DNA of 64,000 nt from Paenibacillus amylolyticus (lineage in GTDB: Bacteria > Bacillota > Bacilli > Paenibacillales > Paenibacillaceae): the NCBI RefSeq assembly GCF_003719335.1, contig NZ_RIAS01000004.1:372001-436000 (forward strand). The letters run 5' to 3'. Position numbers and translations under genes: made by a program. Under the pieces are notes generated by a model that was given only the letters and a program-made list of their open reading frames with translations, was not told where the DNA came from and made no database searches. Positions 36,536-45,572 of the stretch are shown piece by piece (within the stretch, counting starts at the first letter, position 1; the number at the start of each line of letters is the position of its first letter).

Positions 36536-38767
36536 ATGCAGGAAGGTTCAGGTTATGGCCGCTTCGTAGCGGGCAAACGAAGTAAATGGGTTACACTGCT
36601 CGTGTGGATTATCATTGCGGTTGTACTTGGTATGGTATGGCCCGCAGTAAATCAGCGTGAGACCAACAACGCACAAGATTTAAGTGATTCGAAACCATCC
36701 GTACAGGCCGCTGCTTTGGCGAAAAAGGAATTCCCTGGCGGCGAGGGCTTACCCGCACTGATTGTCTGGCGTAACTCTGCCGGACTCACAGAGGATCAGA
36801 TCCAGCAGATTCAGGCGTTAACCGAGCGATTGGATCAAGACCCGGTGGAGCAGCAACAGTCGGTTGTACCGCTCTATCAGCTGCCACCGCAGGCGATTAA
36901 AGGTCAGCTTTCGGAAGACGGAAGCACCATCGTCATGCCGCTGTTTTTCAACAAAGATGCCGATTCAGAGCAACTGAAGGCAGGTGTCGAAGGGTTAGAG
37001 GAGAAAACAAAAGCCATCTTCGGCATGAATCCATTTGATACGGCTATAGATACTGAAGGCAAGTTAATTGCACGCGTAACCGGACCAGTGGGGATATCGA
37101 TTGATGCAAACGGATTGTTCTCATCCGCCGATGTGTCTCTGCTCATCGCAACTGTCGTGCTTGTACTCGTGTTGCTCTTGCTGATCTACCGTTCACCGGT
37201 GCTAGCGATCATTCCGATTATTGCCGTAGGCTTCGCCTATATGGTCACCAGTCCGATTCTCGGATTTATGGCGGATCAAGGGTGGATTACAGTTGATGCT
37301 CAGTCGATCTCGATCATGACTGTACTGCTCTTCGGAGCAGGTACGGACTACTGTCTGTTTATGATCTCCAGATACCGTCAAATTCTCTATCATGAGCCGG
37401 ACAAAAAGAAAGCCATCTTCCAGGCCATCACTGGTTCATCCGGCGCGATTGCAATGAGTGGATTTACGGTCGTTGCCGCATTGCTGGTGCTGCTGCTGGC
37501 TGAATATGGTGCATATCATCGTTTTGCCGTACCATTCAGTTTGTCCATCTTTATTATGTTTATTGCAAGTCTGACGCTTGTTCCGGCGCTGCTGGCCATC
37601 TTCGGACGGGGATCGTTCTATCCGTTTGTTCCACGTACTCACGAGATGGAAGTCGAGCGTGCCAAGAAAAAAGGAAAACCGGCTCCAGCTCCGCGTAAAG
37701 TCCGTGAAAGCTGGATCGGACGCATCGTAACGACGAAACCATGGACGGTTTTGGCGATTACAGTTGTTTTGCTCGGTGGACTAGCTGCTTTTTCAACTCA
37801 AGTGAAATTTACGTACGACTTGTTATCTTCCTTTCCGGAAAATGTACCTTCGCGTGAAGGCTTTAAGGTCATTGGGGAACAATTTTCCCAAGGAGAGCTG
37901 GCTCCAGTTAAAGTGATCGTGGATGCTGGGGGCAAAGAGACGGATCTGAAAGCACGTCTTGAATCGCTGGATTATATCAGCAAGGTGGGTGACGCGCAGC
38001 AAGGTGCGGAGAATGCCAACATTACGGCGTATGACGTAGAGTTCAATCTCAATCCATATTCGATCGAAGCCATGCAACATATCCCAGACCTGCGAGCTAC
38101 GGCGGAAACGGCATTGAAAGATGCCGGAGTTACCAATGTGGATCAACAAGTGTGGATTGATGGGCAGACAGCCGAACAGTACGACATTGAAGTGACTGGA
38201 GAGCGTGATGCAAAGATTATTATTCCGGTCGTCATCGGTATGATCACTTTGCTGCTGCTGCTCTACCTGCGTTCCGTAGTCGCAACAGCGTATCTGATCG
38301 CGACCGTTGTACTTTCGTATTTCTCCGCACTTGGTCTGGGTTGGATCATCATCCACTACGGCCTTGGAGCAGAGGCGATTCAGGGTGCAATACCGCTGTA
38401 CTCCTTCGTCTTCCTGGTGGCACTGGGCGAGGATTATAACATCTTCATGATCTCAAGCATCTGGCAGAAACGCAAAACGATGCCGCTCCGTCAGGCGATT
38501 AAGGAAGGGGTAGGCGAGACAGGTTCGGTTATTACCTCTGCGGGTCTGATTCTGGCGGGCACGTTCGCCGTTCTGGCAACCTTGCCCATTCAGGTACTGG
38601 TGCAGTTCGGTATCATTACCGCGGTAGGCGTAATGCTTGATACGTTCCTGGTTCGTCCGTTCATGGTGCCAGCGATTACAGCGCTGCTGGGTAAATGGGC
38701 GTTCTGGCCAGGCAAGTATACGGAGATTGCCGAGAAACAAGAGAAGACACCATCCCGATCCCTGTAA
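36536..38767 (+). CDS. MMPL/RND-family exporter
   Basis: This 743-residue membrane protein has two repeats, each with one helix, a large outer domain and about five further helices. The proton-relay GxDY motif is seen as GAGTDYCLFMISRYR in repeat one and LGEDYNIFMISSIW in repeat two. Relatives (YdfJ, MmpL) export lipids, surfactant-like peptides or drugs. The ribosome binding site AGGGAGATG precedes the ATG. Divergence from a TetR gene suggests inducible efflux. Confidence 0.92.
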   Translation: MQEGSGYGRFVAGKRSKWVTLLVWIIIAVVLGMVWPAVNQRETNNAQDLSDSKPSVQAAALAKKEFPGGEGLPALIVWRNSAGLTEDQIQQIQALTERLDQDPVEQQQSVVPLYQLPPQAIKGQLSEDGSTIVMPLFFNKDADSEQLKAGVEGLEEKTKAIFGMNPFDTAIDTEGKLIARVTGPVGISIDANGLFSSADVSLLIATVVLVLVLLLLIYRSPVLAIIPIIAVGFAYMVTSPILGFMADQGWITVDAQSISIMTVLLFGAGTDYCLFMISRYRQILYHEPDKKKAIFQAITGSSGAIAMSGFTVVAALLVLLLAEYGAYHRFAVPFSLSIFIMFIASLTLVPALLAIFGRGSFYPFVPRTHEMEVERAKKKGKPAPAPRKVRESWIGRIVTTKPWTVLAITVVLLGGLAAFSTQVKFTYDLLSSFPENVPSREGFKVIGEQFSQGELAPVKVIVDAGGKETDLKARLESLDYISKVGDAQQGAENANITAYDVEFNLNPYSIEAMQHIPDLRATAETALKDAGVTNVDQQVWIDGQTAEQYDIEVTGERDAKIIIPVVIGMITLLLLLYLRSVVATAYLIATVVLSYFSALGLGWIIIHYGLGAEAIQGAIPLYSFVFLVALGEDYNIFMISSIWQKRKTMPLRQAIKEGVGETGSVITSAGLILAGTFAVLATLPIQVLVQFGIITAVGVMLDTFLVRPFMVPAITALLGKWAFWPGKYTEIAEKQEKTPSRSL

Positions 38768-38783
38768 ACCATGGAGATGGGCA

Positions 38784-38826
38784 GATGGACGGCGGGGCTT
38801 CATGCCCGTGGTCCATCTTTCTTTTT
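38784..38826 (+). terminator. Intrinsic terminator after the MMPL gene
   Basis: GATGGAC (38784-38790) pairs with GTCCATC (38811-38817) around a CGGG/CCCG inner stem, followed by TTTCTTTTTT. Sequence from there to 39023 shows nothing recognised. Confidence 0.92.
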
Positions 38827-39023
38827 TACCAGAGGCGAGAGCCTTGGGGTTGTAAGTCTGAGATGGAATGGATAAGCTGGGAAAAATGCGGAGGGGATGC
38901 TGTAGATAAGGGATTCTTTGGGTGCGGAAGGTTTACTCGGCTTAGGGTTATGGGACATAATAGAAGAAGCGTCGGCCTTGGGCAGACGGACAAGTTCACA
39001 TTAATGGGGTAACCAGAGGAAGG

Positions 39024-39989
39024 ATGAAAGCAAGCATGACGAACAAAATGAATGTGTATTTCAATCATGACGGCGGCGTGGATGATCTCGTATCGCTGTT
39101 TATGCTTCTGCAAATGGACAATGTAAACGTAACCGGTGTATCGGTTATTCCGGCAGACGGATATTTGGAGCCAGCAACCGATGCGAGCCGTAAAATTATC
39201 GATCGTTTTGGGACGTATTCTATTGAAGTAGCCAAATCTAATTCCAGAGGCAAAAACCCGTTTCCAGCAGCATGGAGACTGCACTCGTTCTATGTAGATG
39301 CACTGCCTGTTCTGAATGAATCCGGTAAAATGGAAGCGCCGCTCTCGGCTATTCCTGCGCATCAGCATCTGATTGAGAAAGTACGCAATACCGAAGGCAA
39401 AACATTGCTGTTGTTCACTGGCCCGCTGACGGACCTCGCGCGTGCGTTGGACGAAGCACCAGACATCGAAGAGAAAATTGACAAGCTGGTATGGATGGGC
39501 GGTACATTCGAACGCGGAAACGTAGAAGAGCCGGAGCATGACGGTACTGCGGAATGGAACGTATTCTGGGACCCGGAAGCGGCTTATCGCGTATGGCAGA
39601 GCGGTATCCAGATTGATCTGGTTGCACTCGAAAGCACGAATAAAGTACCTCTTACACCCGCAGTTCGTAACCGCTGGGCAGCAGAACGCCGCTTCGAAGG
39701 CGTGGATTTCCTGGGGAACTGTTATGCAGGTTGTCCGCCACTGGTGTACAGTGAGACCAACTCCACCTATTATCTATGGGATGTGTTGACTACGGCTTCC
39801 GTAGGCCGCGAGGACATCGTGAAGAAAAAAACCGTGAACTGCATCGTCATTCCAGATGGCCCGAGCCAAGGCCGCACGGTGGAGCAAGCGGATGGACGTC
39901 CGGTACAACTGGTATATGATACAGATCCGGAAGCATTTTTCACATACATGATTGATTTGGGTAAAAAAGCTGCTCCGCAGCGTTACTAA
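39024..39989 (+). CDS. Nucleoside hydrolase (inosine-uridine preferring type)
   Basis: This 321-residue protein splits nucleosides into ribose and base. The calcium-binding N-terminal motif is NHDGGVDDLVSLFMLL, a variant of the usual DTDPGxDD, with the Asp pair intact. TGPLTDLARAL, LVWMGGTF and AEWNVFWDPEAAYRVW follow, and the family's C-terminal Asp is in YDTDPEAFF. The first Asp of the DxD pattern is Asn or His here, so metal affinity may differ. AGAGGAAGG lies directly before the ATG; an in-frame ATG at 39036 is an alternative start. No purine genes are adjacent. Confidence 0.85.
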   Translation: MKASMTNKMNVYFNHDGGVDDLVSLFMLLQMDNVNVTGVSVIPADGYLEPATDASRKIIDRFGTYSIEVAKSNSRGKNPFPAAWRLHSFYVDALPVLNESGKMEAPLSAIPAHQHLIEKVRNTEGKTLLLFTGPLTDLARALDEAPDIEEKIDKLVWMGGTFERGNVEEPEHDGTAEWNVFWDPEAAYRVWQSGIQIDLVALESTNKVPLTPAVRNRWAAERRFEGVDFLGNCYAGCPPLVYSETNSTYYLWDVLTTASVGREDIVKKKTVNCIVIPDGPSQGRTVEQADGRPVQLVYDTDPEAFFTYMIDLGKKAAPQRY

Positions 39990-40032
39990 TGATCGGCAGC
40001 CGCAGGGCTGACCTTCATTTAAGATAAAAAGA

Positions 40033-40155
40033 CCTTTATACGATACGTATAAACGACACGCATCGTATAAAGGTAAGAGCTACAGCAAGCCGCAGGCTGT
40101 GTTCCGATGATCGGGAAGAACCCCGATGATGTGGATCACTGCCATGCGGCTTTTT
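40033..40155 (+). terminator. Two hairpins between nucleoside hydrolase and chemoreceptor genes
   Basis: CCTTTATACGAT (40033-40044) is inversely repeated at 40062-40073. A second structure pairs AGCCGCA (40088-40094) with TGCGGCT (40145-40151), enclosing CCGATGATCGGG, and is followed by TTTTT. The second is the likely terminator of the hydrolase gene. Confidence 0.75.
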
Positions 40156-40179
40156 GGTGTCGAGCAAGCGGGCAACGAA

Positions 40180-41901
40180 CTAGATCTTAAAGCGGCTGAT
40201 CAGGCTATTCAGCTCACTGGATAAAACACGTAGCGACTCGGCGGAGGCACTGATCTCGTCCATGGATTGCAGCTGCGTTTCGGCAGCATGGGATACTTTC
40301 TGAATGCTGGATGAAGATTCTCGTGAGATATGTTCCATGTTTTCAATGGATGCCGACACTTCCTCTGAGCTTGCTGACAGTTGTTCAGAAGCTGCGGACA
40401 CTTCATGCAGGCGCTCGTTGATCGTTTCAATGCCGCCATGAATGGAAGAGAACGATTGACCTGCCTCTTGCACGACAGTCAGACCGGATTGCACCGCTGT
40501 AGTGCTTGCCGACATATGTTCTGCAAGCAAAGAGGTCTGACGTGTCATCTCGGCAATCAACTCGGCTACATGTTGTGAAGATTGCTCGGATTCTCCTGCA
40601 AGCTTGCGTACCTCGGAAGCGACTACAGCGAAACCGTTACCGTGTTCACCTGCACGGGCTGCTTCAATACTGGCATTGAGTGCAAGCAGGTTCGTCTGTG
40701 AAGCAATATTTTTCATCAGGTGGGCAACGGATTCAATCTGGCTGGAGTAATCCGTAAGCTGTGTCGTCGATGTGGCCATCTGCACATTGGCCTGATGAAT
40801 CTCGTCCATGCTGCGGATGGCTGTATCCAGCTTCGCCTGTCCTTGAATGGCATCGTTCGTTGTCTGCTGTGACACATCGGCAACTCTGGAAGAAGAATGA
40901 GCAATATGCTGCATGCTACGTGTGATTTCTTCCATGGCTACAGTGACTTCTCCAGCCCGTACCACCTGTTCGGAAGCCCCCTGTGCAGTATGATTCGTGT
41001 GCTCTGCAATCCGCTGACTGGCCTCGGCCGTTGCCTGGGAATGCCGGGATACACCTGCTGCGGCGTGAAGCAGGGAATCCGAGCTTTGGCGAATGCCCGT
41101 CATGACTTGCCGGGTATCCGTGACCAGGTGTTTGAACTCGGAAGCGAGCTGCCCAATTTCGTCTTTGCGTCCAAGCTCCACGTTGACGGTGAGGTCTCCT
41201 TTTCCAACCTCAGCAATGAGCTGTTTCAGCTTCACCAGTGGCCTTGTCAGATAACGTGCGAAAATATACACCAGCAATACACTAAGTAATACAATCGCCA
41301 GCGCTGTCCAAACCATCGTAATTCGGTTGCTTGCCATGAGTTCATAGACCGCGGTAGAGTCCAGATCTGCGCCTACAACACCTAACATCTTGCCATCCGA
41401 TCCATGAATCGGTACATAAGCGGTAATCGTAGCCCCGTAATCTTCATCCCGCGTAAGCTCTCCGCGAACCGCTATGTCTTGTGCAAAGGCTTGAAGCATG
41501 CCATCGTACAGTGTTTCCTCCGTTGTACCGTATGGGGAAAAATCATCCTCGGCTACATCCGGTGCGGCCCCGTCTACCACGTAATAATACGCAGCCTTTC
41601 CATTTTCCTCGCGTGTGCCTAATGTATACAAATATTTGAGTCCGTTGGCTTCACGTAACTGGCTAAGTTGTGCACGCAGCGTATCGTAATACGCCGTTTT
41701 GTCCTGCCCCGTGCTGAGTGGAGCATACAGTGTCGTATCAATTAAAGCGGCTGCACGTTCAGCTACAGCCTGTGCCTGCATCCCCATCGATTGTTCAACC
41801 AATTGAGCAGATGCCTGGTACATCGTTATGCCTAAAATGGCCCCTGCAGCCAGCATCAGACAGGAAAAAAACAAAAAAATTCGCATAAACAAACTATTCA
41901 T
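40180..41901 (-). CDS. Methyl-accepting chemotaxis protein with extracellular Cache-type sensor
   Basis: This 573-residue transducer has a first membrane helix (about 5-28), an outer sensing domain (about 30-190, with [22 protein letters not shown] and [16 protein letters not shown] of Cache type), a second helix (195-215), a HAMP linker ([25 protein letters not shown]) and a long cytoplasmic coiled coil. The tip sequence with [21 protein letters not shown] is the CheA/CheW-binding hairpin. Its ligand is unknown. A sigma-D-type promoter lies upstream, as expected for motility genes. Confidence 0.95.
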   Translation of the reverse strand: MNSLFMRIFLFFSCLMLAAGAILGITMYQASAQLVEQSMGMQAQAVAERAAALIDTTLYAPLSTGQDKTAYYDTLRAQLSQLREANGLKYLYTLGTREENGKAAYYYVVDGAAPDVAEDDFSPYGTTEETLYDGMLQAFAQDIAVRGELTRDEDYGATITAYVPIHGSDGKMLGVVGADLDSTAVYELMASNRITMVWTALAIVLLSVLLVYIFARYLTRPLVKLKQLIAEVGKGDLTVNVELGRKDEIGQLASEFKHLVTDTRQVMTGIRQSSDSLLHAAAGVSRHSQATAEASQRIAEHTNHTAQGASEQVVRAGEVTVAMEEITRSMQHIAHSSSRVADVSQQTTNDAIQGQAKLDTAIRSMDEIHQANVQMATSTTQLTDYSSQIESVAHLMKNIASQTNLLALNASIEAARAGEHGNGFAVVASEVRKLAGESEQSSQHVAELIAEMTRQTSLLAEHMSASTTAVQSGLTVVQEAGQSFSSIHGGIETINERLHEVSAASEQLSASSEEVSASIENMEHISRESSSSIQKVSHAAETQLQSMDEISASAESLRVLSSELNSLISRFKI

Positions 41902-42030
41902 CGTTCCGATTGCTCCCCCTTGATATGTAAAACTGTAATAGTAAGTGATATGTAATATGTAAGGTAAAGTAGGTCAGGAATGTAGGCCTATAAATAAAGG
42001 TATATGTTCGTTACACATTTCTACTTCAGT

Positions 42031-42058
42031 TTATCGGCATAAGATTGGAAAAGGATTA
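42031..42058 (-). promoter_or_regulatory. Sigma-D (flagellar) promoter of the chemoreceptor gene
   Basis: On the minus strand TAAT, a 16-bp spacer and GCCGATAA match the flagellar sigma factor consensus (TAAA-N15-GCCGATAT). It lies about 130 bp before the gene start. The same TAAT-N16-CCGATAA arrangement precedes the DUF2920 gene at 49238. Confidence 0.65.
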
Positions 42059-42164
42059 GAAGTTGTGAGAGTTTAAAGCCAGCATTTATGCTGTGGTGTT
42101 CTACGTGGTTCTGTTGTTAGGAGAATATCAATCCTGGGAAATACTGTGTGCTCCTTTTTGGACA

Positions 42165-42272
42165 GTTAAAAATGTAACGATTCCTGAAAGACCTTATTTT
42201 GCGCAAAAGGATTGTTTTTGAGCTTAAGCACTCCTTTTTCAGGAGATAAGGTTTCTGGAGATCGTTACATTT
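42165..42272. repeat. Dispersed palindromic repeat, copy D
   Basis: The ends AAATGTAACGAT (about 42172-42180) and ATCGTTACATTT (42261-42272) are perfect inverse repeats. Inner parts CCTGAAAGACCTTATTTT and GATAAGGTTTCTGGAG match the ends of copies A-C. The element is about 100 bp long and lies between chemoreceptor and DUF3105 genes. The rest of the gap 41902-42341 holds only the promoter noted separately. Confidence 0.75.
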
Positions 42273-42341
42273 AAAATTGCCTATAATGCTTATGTTGCTT
42301 CAATGGGGCTATGTCTCTTTTCAGTGGATTGATTAACCCCT

Positions 42342-43088
42342 CTACATTGTTCCGCCGCCTTGGCGAATGGATGGCGGAATCTTCTCAGGCCCCTGATTGA
42401 TGTAACGATGGATAAACGTACCTACCTTGGCATCATCGAACTTGTCCAGCTTCATCGTTTTGGTCCAGGCGGTCACAACGACCTCGCTGCCTTCAGGAAT
42501 ATCTTTGTTGGGTACGGCGAGAATGCCTGAGCCTGCTTGGCGAAATTTTGCGAGATATTGGAGATGTTCCTTCAGCTCATCACTGGCATTTTCACGATAA
42601 TAGATGATGATGTCTCCATGCTCCATGTTGTGAACCAGATAAGGATACCCCGGGAAGTCGGTGTAAAAGCCAAATTTGATATCATGTGGATTATGTGGAC
42701 CTGAGGTCGGTATTTTCATTTCATACTGGATCGGTTCCTCGGTGTGGGTGGCTCCATAGTATTTGTCATCCGTCACATCGATTGCTGCATTGTTCGGGAG
42801 GTCGGCTACATCGTAGGTCTTTCCGGCACCTTGCAGGAAAAAAACTCCGAATGCTACGATCGATACAGCGATCAGAGCATGGGCCGTAAGCCGAAGAGAG
42901 CGGCTTTTCTTCTGGATGGTTGCTCGCTCGTTCTTTTTCATATGACTAACAATTTTGCCGCGTGTACGTGATGCCCAGATATAGGTGGCGATCGAAAGTA
43001 GCAGCATAGCAGCTCCAATGATCAACCCCAGATATGAGGTGCCTGTTTGGTGTTCCATTTGCATATGATCCATGTGGTTCATGTCCAT
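42342..43088 (-). CDS. DUF3105-family membrane protein with His/Met-rich N-terminus
   Basis: This 248-residue protein begins with a short metal-binding-like run (MDMNHMDHMQMEH), then has two predicted membrane helices (about 18-38 and 66-86). The outer domain carries the DUF3105 pattern: GPHNPHDIKFGFYTDFPGYPYLVHNMEHGDIIIYY, where several His residues are conserved. The role of the family is not known to me. Two identical operator-like palindromes lie in its promoter region, so expression is probably tightly regulated, and the His/Met tail suggests copper or a similar metal (inference). Confidence 0.8.
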   Translation of the reverse strand: MDMNHMDHMQMEHQTGTSYLGLIIGAAMLLLSIATYIWASRTRGKIVSHMKKNERATIQKKSRSLRLTAHALIAVSIVAFGVFFLQGAGKTYDVADLPNNAAIDVTDDKYYGATHTEEPIQYEMKIPTSGPHNPHDIKFGFYTDFPGYPYLVHNMEHGDIIIYYRENASDELKEHLQYLAKFRQAGSGILAVPNKDIPEGSEVVVTAWTKTMKLDKFDDAKVGTFIHRYINQGPEKIPPSIRQGGGTM

Positions 43089-43126
43089 TCGAATTCCTCC
43101 GCTTTTTAGTAAAATAATGAATCAGT

Positions 43127-43249
43127 TACACTACGTGATGTAGTGTTAAGGATGGATCAAAATAAAGAAAAGAGCAAAGTTGCTCCATCTAGATGCTCAC
43201 TCATATAAGTAAATAAAAACATATATATTACACTACACATTATAGTGTA
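43127..43249. promoter_or_regulatory. Twin ACACTA-N7-TAGTGT operators
   Basis: ACACTA-N7-TAGTGT occurs at 43128-43146 and again at 43230-43248, with centres 102 bp apart; the second extends to a perfect TACACTA/TAGTGTA. Both are upstream of the DUF3105 gene, the first about 40 bp from its start codon. The spacers differ, while the arms are identical, which argues for binding by one dimeric regulator. No regulator gene is next to them. Confidence 0.65.
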
Positions 43250-43285
43250 TGGAATATGATCCGTGCAATGTTGCCTTTCGCAAAT

Positions 43286-43320
43286 GAAAAAGACTCCCCC
43301 CACAATCGGGGGAAGTCTCC
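43286..43320 (-). terminator. Intrinsic terminator after the zinc-ribbon membrane protein gene
   Basis: On the minus strand AGACTTCCCCC pairs with GGGGGGAGTCT around a 6-nt loop and is followed by TTTTTC. It lies 32 bp past the stop codon. Confidence 0.9.
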
Positions 43321-43351
43321 ATTTCAGCAATCTTAAGTAGAAGAAACGAAT

Positions 43352-44296
43352 TTACAAGCGTCCAAACGGCGAGAATAACGGGCTAAATAAGCCAGCTATA
43401 GTCGAAAATAACAAACGATACATTAAGTAAAACAATACAGCATTCACAATCAGCACGCTGTACGTGCTGTCAATGGCAGCTTTGGTCCGATTTAGCGGAT
43501 GCTGGAACAGCACGGTATTCATAGCAACAAACACCATAATATACGACAGCACCAGTAGGGAGATCGCGAATGAGTAGGAGATCACAATCATCAAGTTAGC
43601 GAGCAGAAGCGTAGCGATTGCAGGAACCAGTAGGGTTCCGAACTGGGCAACCAGAATTTTGGGACGGAAAGTAATTCGTTCCAGCTTAAGTACACCATAG
43701 ATGAGTGCAACAGCAGCAACCAGAATAATAGCCGAAAACAGGAGCGGGCGCAAAAATCCGCTAATAAATATGCCTTCCGCACCGAGGCGGCCAAATGTGA
43801 TCAGAACATATGTAGAGGTCAAAACAGCAAACAGTGCCATCGTTAACCACCCATGCAGGGTATGCTGTTCACCAACGGTTTTCATCGATTGATACGGACG
43901 AGCCAGTACGCTGAGGAAATAGGACAAGTATTGTTTGCTTACTTCTTTGGCTTGCTGTACCTTCTCATTTTGCACGAAATTGTTCCACTGATTTCCATTG
44001 TTGTTTTGGGAATGATCTTGATCAGGAGCATCATTGTTACTGGAATTTACTGTTGCTGTTTCTTTCACGAGCGATGGTACAGGCGAAACGGAAGAAGAGC
44101 GTGTAGGTTCTGGTTGATGAGAAGCAGATTCCTTGTTGCTGGACCAATGCGTGTATTCCGAGTCAGCAGAAGCTGAATTTGTTCGTGTTACGGAATCCAC
44201 AGGATCAGAAGAAGCATGGGTTCCAGTCAAATTAGAGCCGCACTTCTCGCAAAACTGGGCATCTCCATTTTCGTGATTACATACTTGGCATTTCAT
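43352..44296 (-). CDS. Zinc-ribbon protein with YIP1-like membrane domain
   Basis: This 314-residue protein opens with a zinc ribbon (C3, C6, C16, C19: KCQVCNHENGDAQFCEKCG), followed by a Ser/Thr/Asn-rich linker of about 90 residues and then five or so membrane helices (about 150-305). The membrane part resembles the YIP1 superfamily (LSVLARPYQSMKTVGEQHTLHGW at its start). The start at 44296 gives GGAGG an 8-nt spacer; the ATG at 44302 would be only 3 nt away. Function is unknown; similar proteins are common in Bacillales. Confidence 0.8.
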   Translation of the reverse strand: MKCQVCNHENGDAQFCEKCGSNLTGTHASSDPVDSVTRTNSASADSEYTHWSSNKESASHQPEPTRSSSVSPVPSLVKETATVNSSNNDAPDQDHSQNNNGNQWNNFVQNEKVQQAKEVSKQYLSYFLSVLARPYQSMKTVGEQHTLHGWLTMALFAVLTSTYVLITFGRLGAEGIFISGFLRPLLFSAIILVAAVALIYGVLKLERITFRPKILVAQFGTLLVPAIATLLLANLMIVISYSFAISLLVLSYIMVFVAMNTVLFQHPLNRTKAAIDSTYSVLIVNAVLFYLMYRLLFSTIAGLFSPLFSPFGRL

Positions 44297-44447
44297 GTTC
44301 ATAAGCCTCCAATTTCTTAAATTATGGAACAAGTTAACATTGTGTCTCATTTTAACGTTCTATGACGAACTTTGTCTATGTATCGCAGAATTAAATACCC
44401 AAAATAAACCTTATGAAACACGGGAATTGACCTATCTTATTTTCATA

Positions 44448-44507
44448 TTGACATAAAGATAGGACGGAATTATGATGTCATTATCGAAATTGATAATCAT
44501 TATCAAT
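44448..44507 (+). promoter_or_regulatory. Fur-controlled promoter of the efe operon
   Basis: TTGACA (44448-44453), 17 bp and TATGAT (44471-44476) form a near-perfect sigma-A promoter. ATTGATAATCATTATCAAT (44489-44507) is a perfect palindrome apart from the central base and matches the Fur box (GATAATGATAATCATTATC). It sits just past the expected transcription start, so iron-bound Fur should block the operon. Confidence 0.9.
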
Positions 44508-44665
44508 TAAAAGCTGGGAGTCAAGAGCGATATGTTTATGTCTGCTCGACGTTCCTGTATCGGTAAAGGATTGTTTTAAAGATTTGTTCCCGTTTGAATT
44601 GAAGAATTCGTTCCATGTTTTCGGGAATTGTTGCCTAATTACTGCGTCCATAGGGAGTGTTCGTG

Positions 44666-45568
44666 TTGAGTATGAGAAAAAGTGTGACTTTGCCAGCTGT
44701 CGTGATGGTGACTTCGGTTTTGCTTGCAGCTTGTGGCAATGATGGGGCGGCTGTGAACAAGGTATCTGAGAAGACAGCTGTAACGAGTGAAGCCCAGACA
44801 GCGTCTCAGGATACAAGCAAGGCAGGCCAAGAAGCAACTGCTGCAGATTACTCTGTTGCGGTTGAGGGGTATCGTACGTTTGCCGTAGAGCAGATTGATG
44901 CGTTTGTGAAGGAGACCGAGAAGTTTACAGAGGCGGTGAAGGCGGGTGATTTGGAGAAGGCCAAGTTGCTCTATGCTCCGGCGCGTATGTATTATGAACG
45001 GATTGAACCGGTAGCAGAGGCGCTAGGTGATCTGGACCCTAACATTGATGCACGCGATGGAGACGTTGAAGCTGCAGACTGGCGTGGTTTTCACCGGATT
45101 GAGAAAGCATTGTGGGCAGACAAAACAACCGACGGCATGAGCGAATATGCTGACACACTGCTCAGTGATGCGAAGCTGCTGCGGGCTAAAGTGGAAACGA
45201 TGGATATCGATGCGAGTCTAATGGTCACAGGTGCGGTCGAACTGCTGAACGAGGTATCTTCCAGCAAAGTGACGGGGGAAGAGGAGCGGTATTCGCATAC
45301 AGATCTGTATGATTTTGCGGCGAATGTGGAAGGAGCACGCGAGATTTACAACTTGCTGAAGGATGATCTGGCAGCCAAGGACAAACAGCTAAACCAGCAG
45401 ATTGCGGATCGATTTGAGGCGCTGGAGAAAGAGCTGGCTCCGTTCAAGGATGGTGACGGGTACGTTTCTTATGAGAAATTGAAGGATGAGGATGTGCGCA
45501 AGCTAAGCCAGAATCTCGATGCGCTCGCGGAGCCGCTGTCCAATATGGGACAAGTGCTGGGAGTGTAG
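44666..45568 (+). CDS. efeO: EfeO/EfeM iron-binding lipoprotein
   Basis: This roughly 300-residue surface lipoprotein has the signal RKSVTLPAVVMVTSVLLAACG with lipobox LLAAC, a Thr/Ser/Gln-rich linker, and an all-helical peptidase-M75-like domain whose HRIEKALW carries the HxxE metal motif. It lacks the N-terminal cupredoxin of EfeO in E. coli, as in EfeM proteins. It delivers iron to the EfeU permease. The TTG at 44666 has GGGAG 8 nt upstream; ATG at 44672 is the alternative. The efeB start follows its stop by 4 bp. Confidence 0.92.
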   Translation: MSMRKSVTLPAVVMVTSVLLAACGNDGAAVNKVSEKTAVTSEAQTASQDTSKAGQEATAADYSVAVEGYRTFAVEQIDAFVKETEKFTEAVKAGDLEKAKLLYAPARMYYERIEPVAEALGDLDPNIDARDGDVEAADWRGFHRIEKALWADKTTDGMSEYADTLLSDAKLLRAKVETMDIDASLMVTGAVELLNEVSSSKVTGEEERYSHTDLYDFAANVEGAREIYNLLKDDLAAKDKQLNQQIADRFEALEKELAPFKDGDGYVSYEKLKDEDVRKLSQNLDALAEPLSNMGQVLGV

Positions 45569-45572
45569 AACG

